Translations under genes and position numbers: made by a program
The notes under the pieces: model-generated
The model's database searches: none
What the model was told of the DNA's origin: nothing
The model's input: only the letters and a program-made list of their open reading frames with translations
Shown here: one piece after another, positions 37,023-45,838 of the stretch
How positions within the stretch are numbered: position 1 is the first letter of the stretch
How the letters are laid out: every line of letters begins with the position of its first letter
NCBI GenBank assembly: GCA_017794925.1
Contig: CP051238.1
Location: forward strand, 4,513,021-4,577,020
Length of the DNA: 64,000 nucleotides
Direction of reading: 5' to 3'
From: Aestuariibacter sp.
Lineage (GTDB): Bacteria > Pseudomonadota > Gammaproteobacteria > Enterobacterales > Alteromonadaceae

Positions 37023-38656
37023 AGATCCGCAGCGATATCCTTCGCACTTATCAGTCCATTCACACTTGGACAGGGATTACGACCGGCTTGTTGTTATTCA
37101 TTGCCTTTTTTGCCGGTGCCTTAACTATGTTTAAATCGCCCATTACCCAGTGGGCGGTGCCGGAAAACCACGTGCTGCCAGCTATTTCACCCGGGCAATA
37201 CGATGCATTGGTGCAACAAGCTACGGCACAATTCGAAACAGCCAGTAACGGCTTTACTCTCCACTTTGCTCCCCATCAAAGTCTAATGCATCACAGTCCA
37301 ATGACCTGGTACGAACAAGGTGGTGGACGGGGACTGAGTATCGACAATCACTTGCGGCAGGCCTCGTTCAACGAGGAAGGTGAGTTGGTTTCAGTGGCCA
37401 ATCAGCAGAATGTACTGGGTGACTTGATTGATCAGTTGCATCGCACCGCAGGTATACCCGGTAAAGCCGATCATGAAGATATTGGCGTTCTGGTACTGGG
37501 CGTTGCCTCAGCGCTTTATTTCATCGCACTGGTGTCTGGTGTTATTTTCCTGTTACCTACGTTAGTGAAAAGCTTTTTCTCGTTGCGACAAAAGAAAGGC
37601 GCAAATCGATTCTGGCTTGATACCCATAACCTGATTGGCATCACCAGCCTGCCATTTCATCTTCTGATAGCCTGGACTGTCGTGGTATTTGCTTTCCACG
37701 ATATGCTGTACGGTGGCCTGTCACTCATTTACGGTGACGAACCCATGTTCGAACGCAATGGCGGCAGCAAACAGGTGTACTCCGTTGCTGAACTACCACC
37801 GGTAGAGCGTTATTTTGAAGCGGTCAGAGACATGGCAGACGGCTACGATATTGTCAGTTTATCGTTCGCCGATTTAACCACGCCGCGGGCGCGTTTGAGT
37901 ATTGAAGTAGCCGGAGACGGTAAACTGCAACGCACTGCTGAAACCGATATCATTGCTATGCATCCGTTTACACTGGATGTGACATACAGCACCTTAAGCA
38001 TTCCGGAAAATGGTGCATTTGGCCCCTTGGTAAAAAGCTTTTTTGCGCTGCACTTTGGTAATTTTGCCAATGATACCGGGCGCTGGATTTACTTTTTACT
38101 GGGTATGATGGGAGCAATCCTGTTCTATACGGGTAACCTGCTGTGGCTGGAAAAGCGCCGCCAAAAACAAGCGAAGCAATCCAGCTCGGTCACCATAATG
38201 GCAAAACTCACCATTGGTGTGTGTCTGGGTTCCGTGCTGGGTGTAGCCACTTCAATACTTGCCTCAAAATGGCTTTATCTGGTGGGTGTCGATATCAACC
38301 CAGGGTATATCAACGTCTATTACGGTGTGTTTATTGTCAGTCTGGGTTTTGCTTTTTGGCAAGGGGCCGCGAAGTCGGCAATAGCTTTGCAAGCTTTGAT
38401 CGCAGCAACCTGTTTAGGCGTCCCGCTAACCACATTGATAATGTGGTGGACAGAATCTGAAATCCAATGGCAAATAGCGTCCAGTACCCTGATGGTCGAT
38501 GTCTTTGCTCTAATATTTGCCTGGGTATTCTACAGTTTAATGAAGAAAACGTACCATCGTGCCTATTATGGTGGACGAGAGAGTATCTGGTATGTCGGAC
38601 AACGCGACGACGCTCACCAAGCGGCATCCGGGCACTCTGAATGGGTGAATAAGTAG
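37019..38656 (+). CDS. PepSY-associated transmembrane protein (PiuB/FsqB-like iron reductase family)
   Basis: A 545-residue protein with an N-terminal helix (SIHTWTGITTGLLLFIAFFA), two PepSY-type periplasmic parts and several further helices. LHRTAGIPGKADHEDIGVLVLG and FWLDTHNLIGITSLPFHLLI carry the paired histidines expected to ligate haem. Family members reduce ferric siderophores at the inner membrane. The ATG at 37019 overlaps the preceding stop. A terminator follows at 38661. It is divergent from the receptor with a Fur box on each side. Confidence 0.87.
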   Translation: MKIRSDILRTYQSIHTWTGITTGLLLFIAFFAGALTMFKSPITQWAVPENHVLPAISPGQYDALVQQATAQFETASNGFTLHFAPHQSLMHHSPMTWYEQGGGRGLSIDNHLRQASFNEEGELVSVANQQNVLGDLIDQLHRTAGIPGKADHEDIGVLVLGVASALYFIALVSGVIFLLPTLVKSFFSLRQKKGANRFWLDTHNLIGITSLPFHLLIAWTVVVFAFHDMLYGGLSLIYGDEPMFERNGGSKQVYSVAELPPVERYFEAVRDMADGYDIVSLSFADLTTPRARLSIEVAGDGKLQRTAETDIIAMHPFTLDVTYSTLSIPENGAFGPLVKSFFALHFGNFANDTGRWIYFLLGMMGAILFYTGNLLWLEKRRQKQAKQSSSVTIMAKLTIGVCLGSVLGVATSILASKWLYLVGVDINPGYINVYYGVFIVSLGFAFWQGAAKSAIALQALIAATCLGVPLTTLIMWWTESEIQWQIASSTLMVDVFALIFAWVFYSLMKKTYHRAYYGGRESIWYVGQRDDAHQAASGHSEWVNK

Positions 38657-38660
38657 ATAG

Positions 38661-38695
38661 AAAGGAGACTGACCAACCCAGTCTCCTTTTGTTTT
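38661..38695. terminator. Intrinsic terminator after the PepSY gene
   Basis: The stem AAAGGAGACT/AGTCTCCTTT with loop GACCAACCC is followed by TTGTTTTT on the plus strand. The minus-strand side is weaker but could also serve the convergent small-gene operon. Confidence 0.88.
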
Positions 38696-38707
38696 TGCCG
38701 TAAAAAA

Positions 38708-38917
38708 CTAAGACTTTCTGAACGTTAACCTGCAAGTCAATCTATACAGCACAAAAATACTACACAAGCCTGCTGCAGCAATTGATAGCAGGAATAGTGC
38801 ATGTAAGATAGGACTGCTCCAGTGACTGTGATCATGGCCGGTATGCGCAACTGACCACGGACTAATAACACAAGAAATCAGCAGTAAAAATAACGATATT
38901 CTACGGTGAATTAACAC
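38708..38917 (-). CDS. Small His-rich membrane protein
   Basis: A 69-residue protein. A signal-like helix (about 8-24) is followed by AHTGHDHSHW, with four histidines in ten residues, then one membrane helix and a basic tail (RLTCRLTFRKS). The histidine cluster would lie in the periplasm and could bind a metal. No family is recognised. It is the last of three minus-strand genes behind a Fur box, with 14 bp to the previous gene. Confidence 0.6.
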   Translation of the reverse strand: MLIHRRISLFLLLISCVISPWSVAHTGHDHSHWSSPILHALFLLSIAAAGLCSIFVLYRLTCRLTFRKS

Positions 38918-38931
38918 AAAAGCCTCCTTTC

Positions 38932-39378
38932 TTACTGCGCTGATAATGGTTGTCGCGCGACAAACGCTACTTGACGGGTTCGTGCAGAATTTTCTGATGT
39001 AGCACCGCCATATACGCCGTATTGCTTTTCAAACGAGTGAAGTTTCGAATTGGCAACCTGGCTACCCCACACAATTACAGGCTGTTCGCCATGGACTCGT
39101 ACGCTATTTTCCATTGTTACGCACGCTGATTGATAATGCTGCCACGCTGCACGACAAGCGCGATGCTGTTCATACAACTCAGCTAACTTATGATGACTGA
39201 CCAACATAGCGCTTATCGATTGTCTGCTTAGCGGTTTTATGGAGATGAGATGGTCACTATGCTGAATAGCTTGCTGAAAATAAAACAACGCCAATAACGT
39301 GTGTGACTGCTCAGTGCAACGATTTGCCCGACAAATTGATTGCTCCCAACGCCCGTAAGCGAGGTGAAATTTTTTCAT
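38932..39378 (-). CDS. Hypothetical helical protein (TPR-like, possibly DUF2753-type)
   Basis: A 148-residue protein, mostly helical, with TPR-like pairs (TLLALFYFQQAIQHSDHL, ISAMLVSHHKLAELYEQH, CRAAWQHYQSACVTME) and four cysteines. The C-terminal 30 residues look disordered. DUF2753, a TPR-like family of marine gammaproteobacteria, is a possible match from memory only. It is the second gene of the Fur-linked operon, 27 bp after the first. The function is unknown. Confidence 0.6.
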   Translation of the reverse strand: MKKFHLAYGRWEQSICRANRCTEQSHTLLALFYFQQAIQHSDHLISIKPLSRQSISAMLVSHHKLAELYEQHRACRAAWQHYQSACVTMENSVRVHGEQPVIVWGSQVANSKLHSFEKQYGVYGGATSENSARTRQVAFVARQPLSAQ

Positions 39379-39405
39379 TCATTTGCCTCCGTGGCAGTAC
39401 TGTTT

Positions 39406-39771
39406 TTAAGCGCTGTATTGTTGCAGGGATAACGGCTTTACCTGACCATCAACCGCGTGAAAAACGGCCTTTACCCGCCCTTCAATGGCGTGACGGTATT
39501 CGGGTAGTTGAAGTGCTTCATAGGCTGTACAGAGTAAGAGTGATATAGACTCCACCTTCTCTAACATCACGGGATTCTGCCCTTCTTCGACCTCTAACAA
39601 AATAATGGCGATGTCAAAAGCGCAGCCCAGATAGGCGATACATTCTCTGAATTGACCGTCACAAAACAAGGTTGTGCCTTGCCACTCATCTCTTGCCAGA
39701 AAATGAAGTGCTTCCTGAGGATGTCCGTACACCCAATCATTGTGTTTGGCGCATAGATAGGAAATTTGCAT
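39406..39771 (-). CDS. Hypothetical protein, first gene of Fur-linked operon
   Basis: A 121-residue protein from the ATG at 39771, which has AGGAGG about 9 bp upstream. An upstream in-frame start at 39810 lacks such a site. It is helical with four cysteines (YLCAKHND, LFCDGQFREC, YLGCAFDIAIILLEVEEG). No family is recognised. A Fur-like box lies 47-65 bp upstream and is shared with the divergent esterase gene. It may be a cytoplasmic partner of the two following genes. Confidence 0.65.
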   Translation of the reverse strand: MQISYLCAKHNDWVYGHPQEALHFLARDEWQGTTLFCDGQFRECIAYLGCAFDIAIILLEVEEGQNPVMLEKVESISLLLCTAYEALQLPEYRHAIEGRVKAVFHAVDGQVKPLSLQQYSA

Positions 39772-39817
39772 TGCTGTGCCCTCCTTGTCCTTACAATAGA
39801 CGGACAACATTTCAATT

Positions 39818-39836
39818 GCAAATGATAATTGTTACT
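39818..39836. promoter_or_regulatory. Fur box between small-gene operon and siderophore esterase
   Basis: GCAAATGATAATTGTTACT matches the Fur consensus at 13 of 19 positions, with AATGATAAT intact. It lies in the 106-bp divergent space and could repress both directions. Confidence 0.72.
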
Positions 39837-39877
39837 ATTTACAAAATAAAATCACACTCCCGGAATAACGATAATCA

Positions 39878-41494
39878 ATGAAAAACCTATTCAAATTAAC
39901 CGGTCTGGCAATATTCATTCTTCTACATGCCGCGTTTCATTCTGACACTAGTGCTGCTGATTATAGCGAGTTAACATTTAACCTTATCAGTCTGGATCCG
40001 GGTCGTGAGACCATCAGGTTACCCGTTACAAAAGGGACTTATATTGCGGGCGAGGTTAAGTCAGCCGGACGATTTTCATTGTGTTTACTCGATGAAAATA
40101 ATGTGTGTTTACGACAACTGGTCCCGGCGCAATCTGGCCATGCGTGGTTCTATTTTATTGCAGATGCCGATACGCCTGTATTACGCAGCGATTCTGCACA
40201 TCCAGTGGACATTACCTTGCAAAAAATCGTATCGCCGGAACAACAAACCCAGGCCACACCCGACTTTATGAGCCCAACAATAAAACAGGCTTACTCGATG
40301 CTGATGTCCGATGATTCTGATGTGATGGCGTGGCAGTTATTGTCTGCCAAGGGAGCCCCAACCATCGAGTCCACCAGCAATCCGGAAGAATATCTGCTTA
40401 CCTTCATTTATAAAGGGGCGCAGTACAACGCGTTAATTTTTGGCGCGCCTGATAGAGAACACGGGTGGATGACACGATTAGGCGAAAGTGATATCTGGTT
40501 TAAAACCTACCGGGTACCAGGCTCTACCCTATTGTCTTACCAAATCGCACCGGACGTCCCTAAATTTTCAGGCAGTCCATTTGAACAGCGGGTGGCACTC
40601 AAGGCCACGGCTCAACGCGATCCGTTGAACCCGGAATACACAAAATGGTCAGCGGCTGATCCGCATTTGCAGTTTTCGGTGGTAGCGCTACCTGACGCTC
40701 CCGCTTTCAATCGTTGCGTTGAAAACTGTTCTCTCAAAGGGCAAATACAGCTCTTCACACTGACCAGCGAAATCCTGGAAAACCAGCGCCAAATCTCGGT
40801 GTATTCCTCGCCGGGTAATACGCACCCTTCACCCCGCCTTCAATTACTATTATTCGATGGTGTGCAATTTACCACCGAAGTCAATGTACTGACCTCCCTT
40901 GAGCGTGCGGTACTGAACAGTGACATTCCCGCCCTTGAGGTTGTGCTGATCGATTCTCTCGATAACGCAACCCGCGGAAAAGAATTACCGGACAACCCGG
41001 CATTCACCCGGATGCTCACAAACGAACTGTTACCCGCTATCGCTCAAATAACATCACGCAATTACACGGCCGGAACTCGCGTGTTGGCAGGTGCTAGTTA
41101 TGGTGGATTGGGTGCGTTTACGCATTCATTCAGAGCGCCTGCGTATTTCGGTAACGCTATAGTAATGAGCGGTTCGTTTTGGTGGGCCGACCAGAAAGAT
41201 TATCCACAGGACAAATACTTCATTTCGGAGCGAGTAATGGCCTCGCCGACTCAGCCGGTTCGATATAGGGTGAGTGCTGGACTATTTGAGTCCAGTCCAA
41301 CCGGCAAAAAAGGCATATTGTCCGGAAGTCGACACTTGAGGGACATACTTAGAATTAAAGGTTACAACGTCAGGTACCGGGAATATGCAGCGGGTCATGA
41401 CTATGTGATTTGGGAGCGCGCACTGGTGAACGGACTCATGACGCTGTTCCCGGCAGGCGTATCGGTGGAACGTTCAGATATTACGACTGAGTAA
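39878..41494 (+). CDS. Secreted Fes-type siderophore esterase
   Basis: A 538-residue protein with a Sec signal (about 1-27), a pre-domain of about 100 residues, a Fes N-terminal-like domain (WMTRLGESDIWFKTYRVPG, then DPLNPEY) and an alpha/beta hydrolase domain. The latter has LLFDGVQF, nucleophile Ser407 in AGASYGGLGA, SGSFWW, and His507 in YAAGHDYVIW, as in enterobactin esterases. Cytoplasmic Fes is about 400 residues; the signal and extension suggest periplasmic action like IroE or PfeE. It should cleave the trilactone of a catecholate siderophore after import. Confidence 0.87.
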   Translation: MKNLFKLTGLAIFILLHAAFHSDTSAADYSELTFNLISLDPGRETIRLPVTKGTYIAGEVKSAGRFSLCLLDENNVCLRQLVPAQSGHAWFYFIADADTPVLRSDSAHPVDITLQKIVSPEQQTQATPDFMSPTIKQAYSMLMSDDSDVMAWQLLSAKGAPTIESTSNPEEYLLTFIYKGAQYNALIFGAPDREHGWMTRLGESDIWFKTYRVPGSTLLSYQIAPDVPKFSGSPFEQRVALKATAQRDPLNPEYTKWSAADPHLQFSVVALPDAPAFNRCVENCSLKGQIQLFTLTSEILENQRQISVYSSPGNTHPSPRLQLLLFDGVQFTTEVNVLTSLERAVLNSDIPALEVVLIDSLDNATRGKELPDNPAFTRMLTNELLPAIAQITSRNYTAGTRVLAGASYGGLGAFTHSFRAPAYFGNAIVMSGSFWWADQKDYPQDKYFISERVMASPTQPVRYRVSAGLFESSPTGKKGILSGSRHLRDILRIKGYNVRYREYAAGHDYVIWERALVNGLMTLFPAGVSVERSDITTE

Positions 41495-41587
41495 TAGACA
41501 GTGATTTTTACTGATGCCGCCGAAGTACTATGACCCGACGGCATTGCGTTTTCATGTATCAGGCTTGTCGTTGTTAACCAACGCCTA

Positions 41588-42031
41588 TTAGCCTTTTACG
41601 ATAAAACTGCCTTTCATAATGGCGAAGTGGCCGGGGAAGCTGCAAAAGAAGGTGTAATCTTCCGCGCTCGATAACTTACTCATGTCAAACGTGACCGTAT
41701 CCTGCTCTCCACCACCGATGATTTTGGTCGCGGCGATAATGGTTTTGTCGCCTGGAGGCAAATAGTTATTGTCTGCCCCTGCTTTCAATGCGCCGCCAAC
41801 AATAGCCTGAGCATCGGCAGTCGTTGATAGAACCCAATTGTGACCCATGTATTTTTTATCAAGCTGACCGGTGTGCTTCAGGGTCACGGTAAAGGAATCA
41901 CATGTAGCGGGTGCTGTGATTTCTGTCATATTAAACTGCATCATATCATTGCTTTCGATGGTGACTTTGCACTCATCGGCAAACGCTACACTACTTAACA
42001 ACGTCAGGAATATCGCCACATATTTTTTCAT
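41588..42031 (-). CDS. azu: Azurin, blue copper electron carrier
   Basis: A 147-residue protein with a Sec signal (MKKYVAIFLTLLSSVAFA). The type-1 copper ligands are seen: His in MGHNWVL, then Cys, His and Met in FFCSFPGHFAIM. The disulfide cysteines (ECKV and ATCDSF) are also present. The start at 42031 has GGAGG 6 bp upstream. Azurin carries electrons in the periplasm. A strong Fur box lies 128 bp upstream, which is unusual for azurin. It is convergent with the esterase gene. Confidence 0.95.
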   Translation of the reverse strand: MKKYVAIFLTLLSSVAFADECKVTIESNDMMQFNMTEITAPATCDSFTVTLKHTGQLDKKYMGHNWVLSTTADAQAIVGGALKAGADNNYLPPGDKTIIAATKIIGGGEQDTVTFDMSKLSSAEDYTFFCSFPGHFAIMKGSFIVKG

Positions 42032-42158
42032 TTTGTCCTCCAGGAACGGCAAATTTTATGAAAAAGCCCCCACACTGACAGCATAAGTTTTTTACTCATT
42101 TTGCTGCTTCACTGCGGAAACGCTTTCTCTGGCTAAACTGCCTTACTATACAATTTGC

Positions 42159-42177
42159 GAGAATGGTTATCATTAGC
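42159..42177 (-). promoter_or_regulatory. Fur box upstream of azurin
   Basis: GAGAATGGTTATCATTAGC matches the Fur consensus at 15 of 19 positions, the best of the four boxes here. The only gene it can sensibly serve is azurin (start 42031), since the next plus-strand gene begins at 42460. Apart from this site and the FNR box, the 428 bp between azurin and the next gene show nothing coding. Confidence 0.72.
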
Positions 42178-42394
42178 AGAGCGGTCATCAAATAGTCGAT
42201 CTTCTATAGGGCTTTAGTTCTAATCACAGATCAGTAGGCAAGTGATATTCGTAGCCAGACAAGCCCCACGCCTTCTACCCAACCCTGCTATGCCATTGGG
42301 CTGGAGCGTATTATTCCATCATATTGCCATTGCCAGTTATGACTCTGGAGGTATCAAAATTGACAGACTTACAGACTCTCACGACGAAATTTAA

Positions 42395-42408
42395 TTGATC
42401 TGGATCAA
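42395..42408 (+). promoter_or_regulatory. FNR/Anr box before the bd-type oxidase operon
   Basis: TTGATCTGGATCAA is a perfect match to the FNR consensus TTGAT-N4-ATCAA. It ends 52 bp before the ATG of the first gene, a position suited to activation or repression in response to oxygen. Confidence 0.85.
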
Positions 42409-42459
42409 GTTTAATTTTAAACTTTCAGTAATTTCTGAAACTTCAGCAAGGAACATAAA

Positions 42460-43011
42460 ATGAAAATGTCACCGCTAGTCACATCTGCTGTGCTGCACTT
42501 TGGTGAAATGGGCAGTCGCTGGGGATTTAATCGCACCGTTGGCCAAATGCTTGCGCTGATTGTGCTGCACGAGGAACCGCTGTCAGCTCAGGAAATCGCA
42601 GATGCACTGAGCATCTCCCGAGGCAACACCAGTATGGGCTTGAAAGAACTGCAATCCTGGCAGCTTATTAAGCAGCATCACATCCCCGGCGAGCGCAAGG
42701 AATTCTTTATACCCGCGGGCTCTATTTGGGTGCTGGCGAACCGGGTGTTCGAAGAGCGCCGAAAGCGTGAAATAGACCCCACCATGTCATTGCTTCGCGA
42801 TCTGATGATGGAATCAGCCAGTAGTGAACAAGACAGTAATGTTCAGGCACGCCTGCACGAGATCCACGACCTGTTGGAATCGGTAACAGCCTGGTCTCAG
42901 GAGTTGCAAAACCTGGGCCCTGAAAAGCTCGATACGTTAATGAAACTGGGTGCCGGCGTAGGCCGCATTCTCGAATTCAAAGACAAACTTCTTCCCGGTA
43001 AATCAGCCTAA
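42460..43011 (+). CDS. GbsR/MarR-family transcriptional regulator
   Basis: A 183-residue regulator. A winged helix-turn-helix (about 45-95: PLSAQEIADALSISRGNTSMGLKEL) is followed by an ERKEFFIP wing and a helical C-terminus. This order is typical of GbsR-type regulators. It lies 14 bp before cydA on the same strand and behind an FNR box, so it probably controls the oxidase operon and itself. The effector is unknown. Confidence 0.85.
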   Translation: MKMSPLVTSAVLHFGEMGSRWGFNRTVGQMLALIVLHEEPLSAQEIADALSISRGNTSMGLKELQSWQLIKQHHIPGERKEFFIPAGSIWVLANRVFEERRKREIDPTMSLLRDLMMESASSEQDSNVQARLHEIHDLLESVTAWSQELQNLGPEKLDTLMKLGAGVGRILEFKDKLLPGKSA

Positions 43012-43025
43012 ATCAGGAGGCGATT

Positions 43026-44387
43026 GTGGACGCATTCTTACTATCCAGACTTCAGTTTGCACTGAATATCAGTTTTCATATTTTATTCCCTACTATCACC
43101 ATCGCGCTCGGATGGTTCCTGTTTTATTTCAAACTGCGCTCAAACCTGTCGGGTCACCCGGTATGGATGCGTATTTACCGTTTCTGGGTAAGGGTCTTTG
43201 CACTGACCTTTGCGCTGGGTGTGGTATCTGGCGTTACCATGTCTTTTCAGTTTGGCACCAACTGGCCGGGCTTTATGGAGAAAGCCGGGAACGTAGCAGG
43301 CCCTTTGTTAGGCTACGAAGTACTTACTGCTTTCTTCCTTGAAGCGACGTTCCTCGGCATTATGTTGTTTGGTATTCGACGGGTGCCAAACTGGTTGCAC
43401 ACCCTGGCGACCTTTGTGGTTGCCGCCGGCACTACCCTTTCGGCATTCTGGATATTGTCGCTGAATAGTTGGATGCATACGCCGCAAGGTTACGAAGTCA
43501 TCGACGGTGTGATCTACGCCAAAGACTGGTCAGCCATTATTTTCAACCCCTCTTTCCCGTATCGCTTTGCACACATGTTGCTGGCATCGGGGTTAACGGC
43601 AAGCTTTTTAATTGCTGGATTGTCAGCTTATCGGATCTTTAAGGGCGATAACAAAATTGCTCCCAAACTCGCGCTTAAAACCGCTACCTACACCGCTGCA
43701 GTGCTTATTCCATTACAAATTCTGGCCGGTGACATGCACGGCCTGAACACGCTGGAGCATCAACCGCAAAAAATTGCGGCAATGGAGGGCGTGTGGCACA
43801 CAGAACGAGGTGCGCCGTTACTGTTATTTGCTATTCCCGACGCTGAGAACAAAACCAATCACTTTGAAATTGCGATCCCCAACATGGCGAGCATCATTCT
43901 AACTCATGACGCGAATGGTGAAATCAAAGGCTTAAACGAGTTTGAAGGCGAGCATCCACCGGTTGCCCCGGTGTTTTATTCATTCCGCGTCATGGTAGGC
44001 ATGGGTATGCTGATGCTATTTGCGGCCTGGTGCGGCGCTTACTGGTTGTATCGCAAAGACACTTTGCCCGACTGGCTAACTAAAGTCTTTATTGGCATGA
44101 GCTTTAGTGGCTGGGTGGCCACGCTGGCGGGCTGGTACGTAACGGAAGTGGGCAGACAGCCTTACCTGGTAAGCGGTGTGCTAACAACCCAGGACGCCGT
44201 TACCGGTTTACCACCAGCAAATATAGCAATGTCATTTTCACTGTATGCCGCCTTATATGTGGTATTGCTGATTGCCTACATCCGTACGCTCACGCTGATG
44301 TGTCGTAAGTCAGTAGGTATTGAAGAAATCTCTGCTGAAGAGCGCGCCCAGGCGAAACAACCGCTCTCCCCCATTCAGGCGAATTAG
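43026..44387 (+). CDS. cydA: Cytochrome bd-type quinol oxidase subunit I (CydA/CioA)
   Basis: A 453-residue integral membrane protein with about nine helices. The N-terminal LLSRLQFALNISFHILFPT carries the haem ligand His, and GDMHGLNTLEHQPQKIAAMEG holds the quinol-binding motif. The short Q-loop and overall length place it in the cyanide-insensitive CioA class rather than the longer E. coli CydA. It reduces oxygen to water with quinol. GTG 43026 is the start, preceded by AGGAGG. It forms an operon with the GbsR-type gene and cydB. Confidence 0.94.
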   Translation: MDAFLLSRLQFALNISFHILFPTITIALGWFLFYFKLRSNLSGHPVWMRIYRFWVRVFALTFALGVVSGVTMSFQFGTNWPGFMEKAGNVAGPLLGYEVLTAFFLEATFLGIMLFGIRRVPNWLHTLATFVVAAGTTLSAFWILSLNSWMHTPQGYEVIDGVIYAKDWSAIIFNPSFPYRFAHMLLASGLTASFLIAGLSAYRIFKGDNKIAPKLALKTATYTAAVLIPLQILAGDMHGLNTLEHQPQKIAAMEGVWHTERGAPLLLFAIPDAENKTNHFEIAIPNMASIILTHDANGEIKGLNEFEGEHPPVAPVFYSFRVMVGMGMLMLFAAWCGAYWLYRKDTLPDWLTKVFIGMSFSGWVATLAGWYVTEVGRQPYLVSGVLTTQDAVTGLPPANIAMSFSLYAALYVVLLIAYIRTLTLMCRKSVGIEEISAEERAQAKQPLSPIQAN

Positions 44388-44396
44388 GAGAACACT

Positions 44397-45407
44397 ATGC
44401 CTTTTGAATCACTCTCTGCTGAAGCCTTAGGTAACATATATGTAGGCTTACTGGGCCTGGCAGTTTTACTTTATGCCATCCTGGATGGCTATGATCTTGG
44501 GGTGGGCGTGCTGTTCCCGCCCCGCAATGAACAGTTCAAAGACGACATGGTAGCATCCATTGGACCCTACTGGGATGCCAACGAAACCTGGCTGGTACTG
44601 GCCGTGGGTTTGCTGTTAATTGCTTTCCCCGAGGCCCATAGCGCGATTCTGCAGACCCTGTACATTCCGGCAACCTTAATGCTCGCGGGCCTAATTTTAC
44701 GCGGCGTGTCTTTTGATTTTCGGGCCAAAGTACCGCAAACCAAGAAACGAAAATGGGATACCTGCTTTAAATACGGCTCCTTGCTTACGACCTTGTCACA
44801 AGGCTATATGCTGGGTATTTGGGTAACGGGCTTGCGCACCGATATATACGCTCAGGGCTTCGCACTGCTCGCCGCATTTGGCGTTACTGCAGCCTATGCC
44901 TTTATTGGCGCCTGCTGGCTTATTCTGAAAACAGAAGGCGAGTTGCAGGCAAAGGCATTTTACTGGGCAAAGCGGTGTTTAATGATTCTGGCTGCCGGGA
45001 TTATTGCCGTGAGCTTTATTAATCTGACTCTGCATCAGGATGTGCGTGCCCTTTGGCTGGAAAGTCCGGTTGGCCTGTTATTGATGCTGATTCCGTTAGC
45101 GTGTTTCGGGCTGTTATTGCTCTGCGGTATTGTGCTACAAAAGCTCCCGGATGCAGGCGGGCATGGCGAATGGCTACCCTTTGCATTGGCATTACTGGTG
45201 TTTGTACTGTGCTTTACCGCCTTTGGCATCAGCTACTATCCCTATGTGGTGCCAGGTAAGCTCACCATCATGGACGCGCTTAGTGCGCCTGACTCTCTGC
45301 GCTTTTTGTTGGTAGGCGCCGTCGTCGTTGTGCCATGCATACTCATGTACACCGTTTGGGTATATCGCATTTTTGCAGGGAAATCAGAGAAGCTGGCGTA
45401 CTACTAA
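44397..45407 (+). CDS. cydB: Cytochrome bd-type quinol oxidase subunit II (CydB/CioB)
   Basis: A 336-residue membrane protein with about eight helices. It has YAILDGYDLGVGVLFP and GPYWDANETWLVLAVG, both hallmarks of CydB. It begins 9 bp after cydA with a GGAG ribosome binding site. No separate CydX-type small gene is visible after it. A terminator-like hairpin follows. Confidence 0.94.
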   Translation: MPFESLSAEALGNIYVGLLGLAVLLYAILDGYDLGVGVLFPPRNEQFKDDMVASIGPYWDANETWLVLAVGLLLIAFPEAHSAILQTLYIPATLMLAGLILRGVSFDFRAKVPQTKKRKWDTCFKYGSLLTTLSQGYMLGIWVTGLRTDIYAQGFALLAAFGVTAAYAFIGACWLILKTEGELQAKAFYWAKRCLMILAAGIIAVSFINLTLHQDVRALWLESPVGLLLMLIPLACFGLLLLCGIVLQKLPDAGGHGEWLPFALALLVFVLCFTAFGISYYPYVVPGKLTIMDALSAPDSLRFLLVGAVVVVPCILMYTVWVYRIFAGKSEKLAYY

Positions 45408-45449
45408 TCTGCGAGACTTAGGTTCATTAGCTAACACGCTAATTTAAGT

Positions 45450-45475
45450 AGCCTCGGTAAATACCGGGGCTGTTT
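45450..45475 (+). terminator. Probable terminator of the cydAB operon
   Basis: A 10-bp stem, AGCCTCGGTA with TACCGGGGCT (one G-T pair), is followed by GTTTG, a short T tract. It lies 43 bp after the cydB stop. Confidence 0.6.
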
Positions 45476-45484
45476 GAATTTGGC

Positions 45485-45838
45485 TTAGTGATGCGGACGC
45501 GTCCAGATAAAACACATCACACCGCAAAGCGTTACCGCTTGAATCCCTATTAACATGGGGCGCAACCCCATTATCAATGACAGAGAAAATACTGCCGCTA
45601 CGGACACAGTTGCGGCGTATTTGGCAGACTTACTGATGGCACCACTGCGCTGCCAGTCGGCAATTGCCGGACCAAAAAGCCGGTGATTGAGCAACCAGTC
45701 GTGCATGCGCTGAGATGAGCGCGCAAAGCAGTATGCCCCAAGAATCATAAAAGGGACGGTAGGAAGTAATGGCAACAGCGCCCCCATCATGCCTAAAAAG
45801 ACACTGGATAAGCCCATGAAGAACCAGATTGGACGCAT
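45485..45838 (-). CDS. ybaN: YbaN/DUF454-family inner-membrane protein
   Basis: A 117-residue protein from the ATG at 45838. The N-terminal helix pair is followed by LPLLPTVPFMILGAYCFARSS and MHDWLLNHRLFGPAIADW, the DUF454 signature, and two more helices. The function is unknown in the family. An upstream GTG at 45880 is in frame but gives a non-hydrophobic extension untypical of YbaN. It is convergent with cydB. Confidence 0.88.
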   Translation of the reverse strand: MRPIWFFMGLSSVFLGMMGALLPLLPTVPFMILGAYCFARSSQRMHDWLLNHRLFGPAIADWQRSGAISKSAKYAATVSVAAVFSLSLIMGLRPMLIGIQAVTLCGVMCFIWTRPHH

